Part shown: positions 61,675 through 64,000 of the stretch, one piece after another | Layout of the letters: each line of letters opens with the position of its first letter | Position numbering within the stretch: the first letter of the stretch is position 1 | Assembly (NCBI GenBank): GCA_023374025.1 | Contig: SIJG01000018.1 | Span: forward strand, 248,001 to 312,000 | DNA length: 64,000 nucleotides | Reading direction: 5' to 3' | Origin: Heterodera schachtii | Taxonomy: Eukaryota > Nematoda > Chromadorea > Rhabditida > Heteroderidae | Translations under genes and position numbers: made by a program | Notes under the pieces: generated by a model | The model's input: the letters and a program-made list of their open reading frames with translations, nothing else | Databases searched by the model: none | Told to the model about the DNA's origin: nothing

Positions 61675-61796
61675 CGTTTAAAAAATGCAATTTAAAAACG
61701 AAATGAATTTATATTTGTAGATAATTTTGCTTGAATAAAAAGCATTACTATAAACGAGTCAGTTAAATGATAATAATTTTATACAAGATAAAAAAA

Positions 61797-62819
61797 TCAA
61801 AGTAACTCATTAAACGAATCGTCTTCCTTCGAGAAAAGACATTTTGACATTTCTTCCACAGTTTCGGTCGTCAGTTTGGTCCCGTCACTCTTTGTTTTTA
61901 ATTGGTGTTGGTTCCATACCATCAACCGAAAGAGTTGTTCAAGTCTCGACACACATGGCTTGTGCAGCGCAGACAAAACTGCTTCGTTCAATTCGGCAGC
62001 CAAAACATTTCTTTGGTTAAACGACTAAAAATAAATAAAAATTACAGAAATTAAAAAATAGGGCAGAAAAACGAACCATCAAATAACCAAAGGGTGAAGT
62101 GTCGGGGTTTTCAAATGCTAAGAGTGCGTAAGTCTGCTCAAGCTTGGCAAATAATTCGGCTGGAATCTCTTTGCATTTATCCACCAACTTCTGCTGAGAG
62201 AAGTTCAAAACCTGATCGATATTCCTAAAGAACAAAAATTATTTGAATAAAAATCAAAGGAATTTGACACTTTTAATAAAATAATGCAATATTATATTAG
62301 AATACTTGTTTCTGATCAATTCAACAAGTTGTTGTCGAAGAAGCTTAAAGTGGAGTATGGGATTGTCATTGAGAAGCGTCGGTGCGATTTCGTTGACAAG
62401 AAGCAAAGCCGAGTCAATTGCTCCGCCAATTACGGCATTACGAATGGCATTGCGTTGTTCAAGTGTGTCCACATTTCTTGAATTTGAAATTGTTGTGGTA
62501 TTGAGCGAAGGCAACTCGGCATCCTCCACGAGCATTTTTGCTAAGAACGAAATAAATTAATTAGGTAAATTTATATGACTTTTCACCTGCTTCTTTGTAA
62601 CCATTGAATACCAAATACTCGGTTACAAGTTCATGCAATTTGGTCGAGTCGATGTCCTCACTTGCTTCCTCCATAAAGGCATTAAACCAGGCTAAAAATT
62701 AAAATCTAAAACAAGGAGAAAATAATTAAAAACTTGCTTGATTCTGACTCAAGGTCCTCTTCTTTCACCGAACAATTTAATGGCGGTAAATGGCTGTAAA
62801 TCTCATCGTTGTCACTCAT
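61797..62819 (-). CDS. gid8: GID8/TWA1 subunit of the CTLH ubiquitin ligase
   Basis: GID8 is a scaffold of the GID/CTLH E3 complex, built from LisH, CTLH and CRA motifs. Start at 62819, 2 bp after an ATTATCAG acceptor. The N-terminus is acidic; then LisH (STKLHELVTEYLVFNGYKEA), AELPSLNTTTISNSRNVD, CTLH (LEQRNAIRNAVIGGAIDSAL, LLNDNPILHFKLLRQQLVEL) and CRA (IDQVLNFSQQKLVDKCKEIP, LFAKLEQTYALLAFENPDTS, PFGYLM, VLAAELNEAVLSAL). LLAFENPDTSPFG matches the family's LLAFxxPxxSPFG. The C-terminus (LFRLMVWNQHQLKTK, then CLFSKEDDSFNELL) is also family-like. Introns are about 45-100 nt; the first (62692-62737) is GC-AG with the classic GCAAGT donor. Length of about 250 residues fits the family. Confidence 0.92.
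62692..62737 (-). other. GC-AG intron in gid8
   Basis: Donor TCAA|GCAAGT, acceptor ATTTTTAG. A GT donor two bases later would hit an immediate stop codon in the next exon, so the GC donor is supported by reading frame. Confidence 0.8.
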
Positions 62820-63368
62820 TTCTGATAATCTTTAAATTAGTTCGGGGTAACGATCACGAATCTGACATTTATTAAAAAATGCGAAATTCAAAAACATGCA
62901 TTTTTATTTTTTGTTCGAGTTCATGTTCGGGATTCGAAATTGATAAAAATGGATATTATATTCTGAATATCTATCCAGAAAATCTCTTAAAACATGTTTT
63001 ATATTTAAAATTTCAAAAAAAAATTCATGGTGGGACAACTGTACTAATTATATTTCCTTGTAATTTATGAATTCGAATTTTGTCGGGTTCGGGGTTCGGG
63101 TTTTTGATCAGCGTCACAAATTACCAAGAAATGATTTTTTATTTGAAAATTTCAGTGGCCGTCTCAAAAACAGCAGCAAAAGTACCTAAAACGCGCGTTT
63201 ATTTATTTGACCTTAAAAAGGTCTCAAAAAAGCAATGAAAGTGTATAAAAGCCGAAATGTTCGCTCTTCCCTCTCATAATTTTAATATTTATTTTCCACA
63301 CATTAATTATTAAATTGCTCATCGACTACAACATTTAATCTCACGAACGGACGTGCCCCGGTGCAACA
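62820..63368. other. Divergent spacer with family 2 repeat relic
   Basis: About 550 bp between the divergent gid8 and phosphatase genes. At 62840-63120 it holds a degenerate copy of the family 2 foldback element (GATCACGAATCTGACATTTA on one side, GGGTTTTTGATCAGCG on the other). A TATAAAA box lies at 63244-63250. Confidence 0.6.
63244..63250 (+). promoter_or_regulatory. TATA box of the phosphatase gene
   Basis: TATAAAA in GTGTATAAAAGCC, about 119 bp before the ATG of the downstream phosphatase; the only good TATA box noticed next to a gene here, which suggests a regulated or tissue-specific gene. Confidence 0.5.
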
Positions 63369-64000
63369 ATGGCAAAGGAGGAATACTGTTTCGATGCAAA
63401 GGCGGCGGCAGCGGCGGGGCAATCTCGTCGTCTTTCGACAACGGCATCAGTACTTGTGCAAGGAGATAGCCAGTTAAGCAGATTTGTGGATGCGATCATC
63501 AGAAAAGTCACGCAGCCGCCTGTTCAACGCTTCACGGATGAGGTGGACACAAATTTTGGAATGTTTTAAGCAATTAATAAAATTTTCATTTTTTGCACAG
63601 ATCACCGACGAGGAACTCAAACAACTCTGCAAGGCGGCCACGGACGTCTTCCGGATGCAGCCGACGCTCGTCAGGATCCGCCCGCCGGTCGTCGTCGTCG
63701 TCGGAGACATCCACGGACAATTCTCGGATCTGCAGAGGATCTTCACAACGCATGGCCCCCCGCCGGAGCAGCAGTACATGTTCTTGGGCGACTACGTCGA
63801 CAGAGGAGCACACTCGATGGAGACAATCATCCTTCTCTTCTGCTACAAGGTGTGGTTTTCAGGGGACTGACAACATTTGACCCCCAAAAACAAATTTCAG
63901 ATCAAGTACCCATCGAACTTCATGCTGCTGCGCGGGAATCACGAATGCTCCAACATCAACAAAGCGTGAGTTTTGTTTTTCATTTAATCTTCAATCTTTT
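63369..64000 (+). CDS. PP1-type Ser/Thr phosphatase, 3' part cut off
   Basis: Metal-dependent PPP-family catalytic subunit. Exons 63369-63542, 63601-63849 and 63901-63965, then an intron runs off the window, so the C-terminal half is missing. The metal-binding motifs are intact: VGDIHGQFSDLQRIF (GDxHG), MFLGDYVDRGAHSMETI (GDxVDRG) and MLLRGNHECSNINKA (GNHE). The N-terminus is longer than in core PP1 and carries an Ala run plus Ser/Arg/Thr-rich sequence (FDAKAAAAAGQSRRLSTTAS), as in the large nematode-specific PP1-like group often expressed in sperm. Substitutions such as THGPPPEQQ and GAHSMET also point to a divergent member, not the essential GSP-1/2 type. TATA box upstream at 63244. Confidence 0.92.

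Overview
This is eukaryotic DNA, almost certainly from a nematode. Genes are split by many short introns (about 40-100 nt, pyrimidine-AG acceptors), several start codons sit a few bases after a pyrimidine-AG site as expected for spliced-leader trans-splicing, same-strand genes are packed 120-430 bp apart, and the products match nematode families (crm-1, NCX, fan-1, msh-2, epg-4/EI24, arx-2). At least three reading frames need GC-AG introns, a feature known to be frequent in cyst nematodes. Together with the base composition this suggests a plant-parasitic tylenchid (Globodera/Heterodera-like). The species assignment is inference.

Layout, 1-37 kb: a small secreted cysteine-rich protein (+); an annexin with an N-terminal extension (+); a CRIM1/crm-1-like VWC and antistasin transmembrane protein (-) with a 127-128 bp minisatellite in one intron; a repeat-rich gap with an inverted-repeat element; then a tight + strand series of glutaredoxin, poly(A) polymerase, acetyl-CoA hydrolase/acetate:succinate CoA-transferase, an unorthodox aquaporin and a NUDT14-like Nudix hydrolase; an unresolved locus at 22.5-24.1 kb; a long Na+/Ca2+ exchanger (-) with an opposite-strand secreted Gly/His-rich gene nested in one intron; and about 4 kb without a convincing gene. 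Homopurine/homopyrimidine tracts, G-runs and (GA)n arrays are concentrated here.

Layout, 37-64 kb: FAN1 nuclease (-); eIF2B epsilon and MSH2 (+, 216 bp apart); a SYNJ2BP/OMP25-like tail-anchored PDZ protein (-); EI24/EPG-4, an ABCB10-like half transporter and ARP2 (+, 131 and 209 bp apart); a - strand series of GID8, an unrecognised coiled-coil protein and Pellino (122 and 180 bp apart); and the 5' part of a PP1-type phosphatase running off the window.

Most genes are housekeeping. They cover DNA repair (FAN1, MSH2), mRNA 3' end formation, translation control, redox and mitochondrial metabolism, and ubiquitin ligation (GID8, Pellino). The least ordinary material is the nested secreted gene that stays open in two frames, the coiled-coil gene between two ubiquitin-ligase genes, an eIF2B epsilon lacking its beta-helix domain, an annexin with degenerate calcium sites, and two inverted-repeat element families. 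I found no clear self-contained undescribed system; the best leads are scored in the findings. Exon boundaries were assigned by eye from splice motifs, reading phase and family similarity, so single boundaries may be off.
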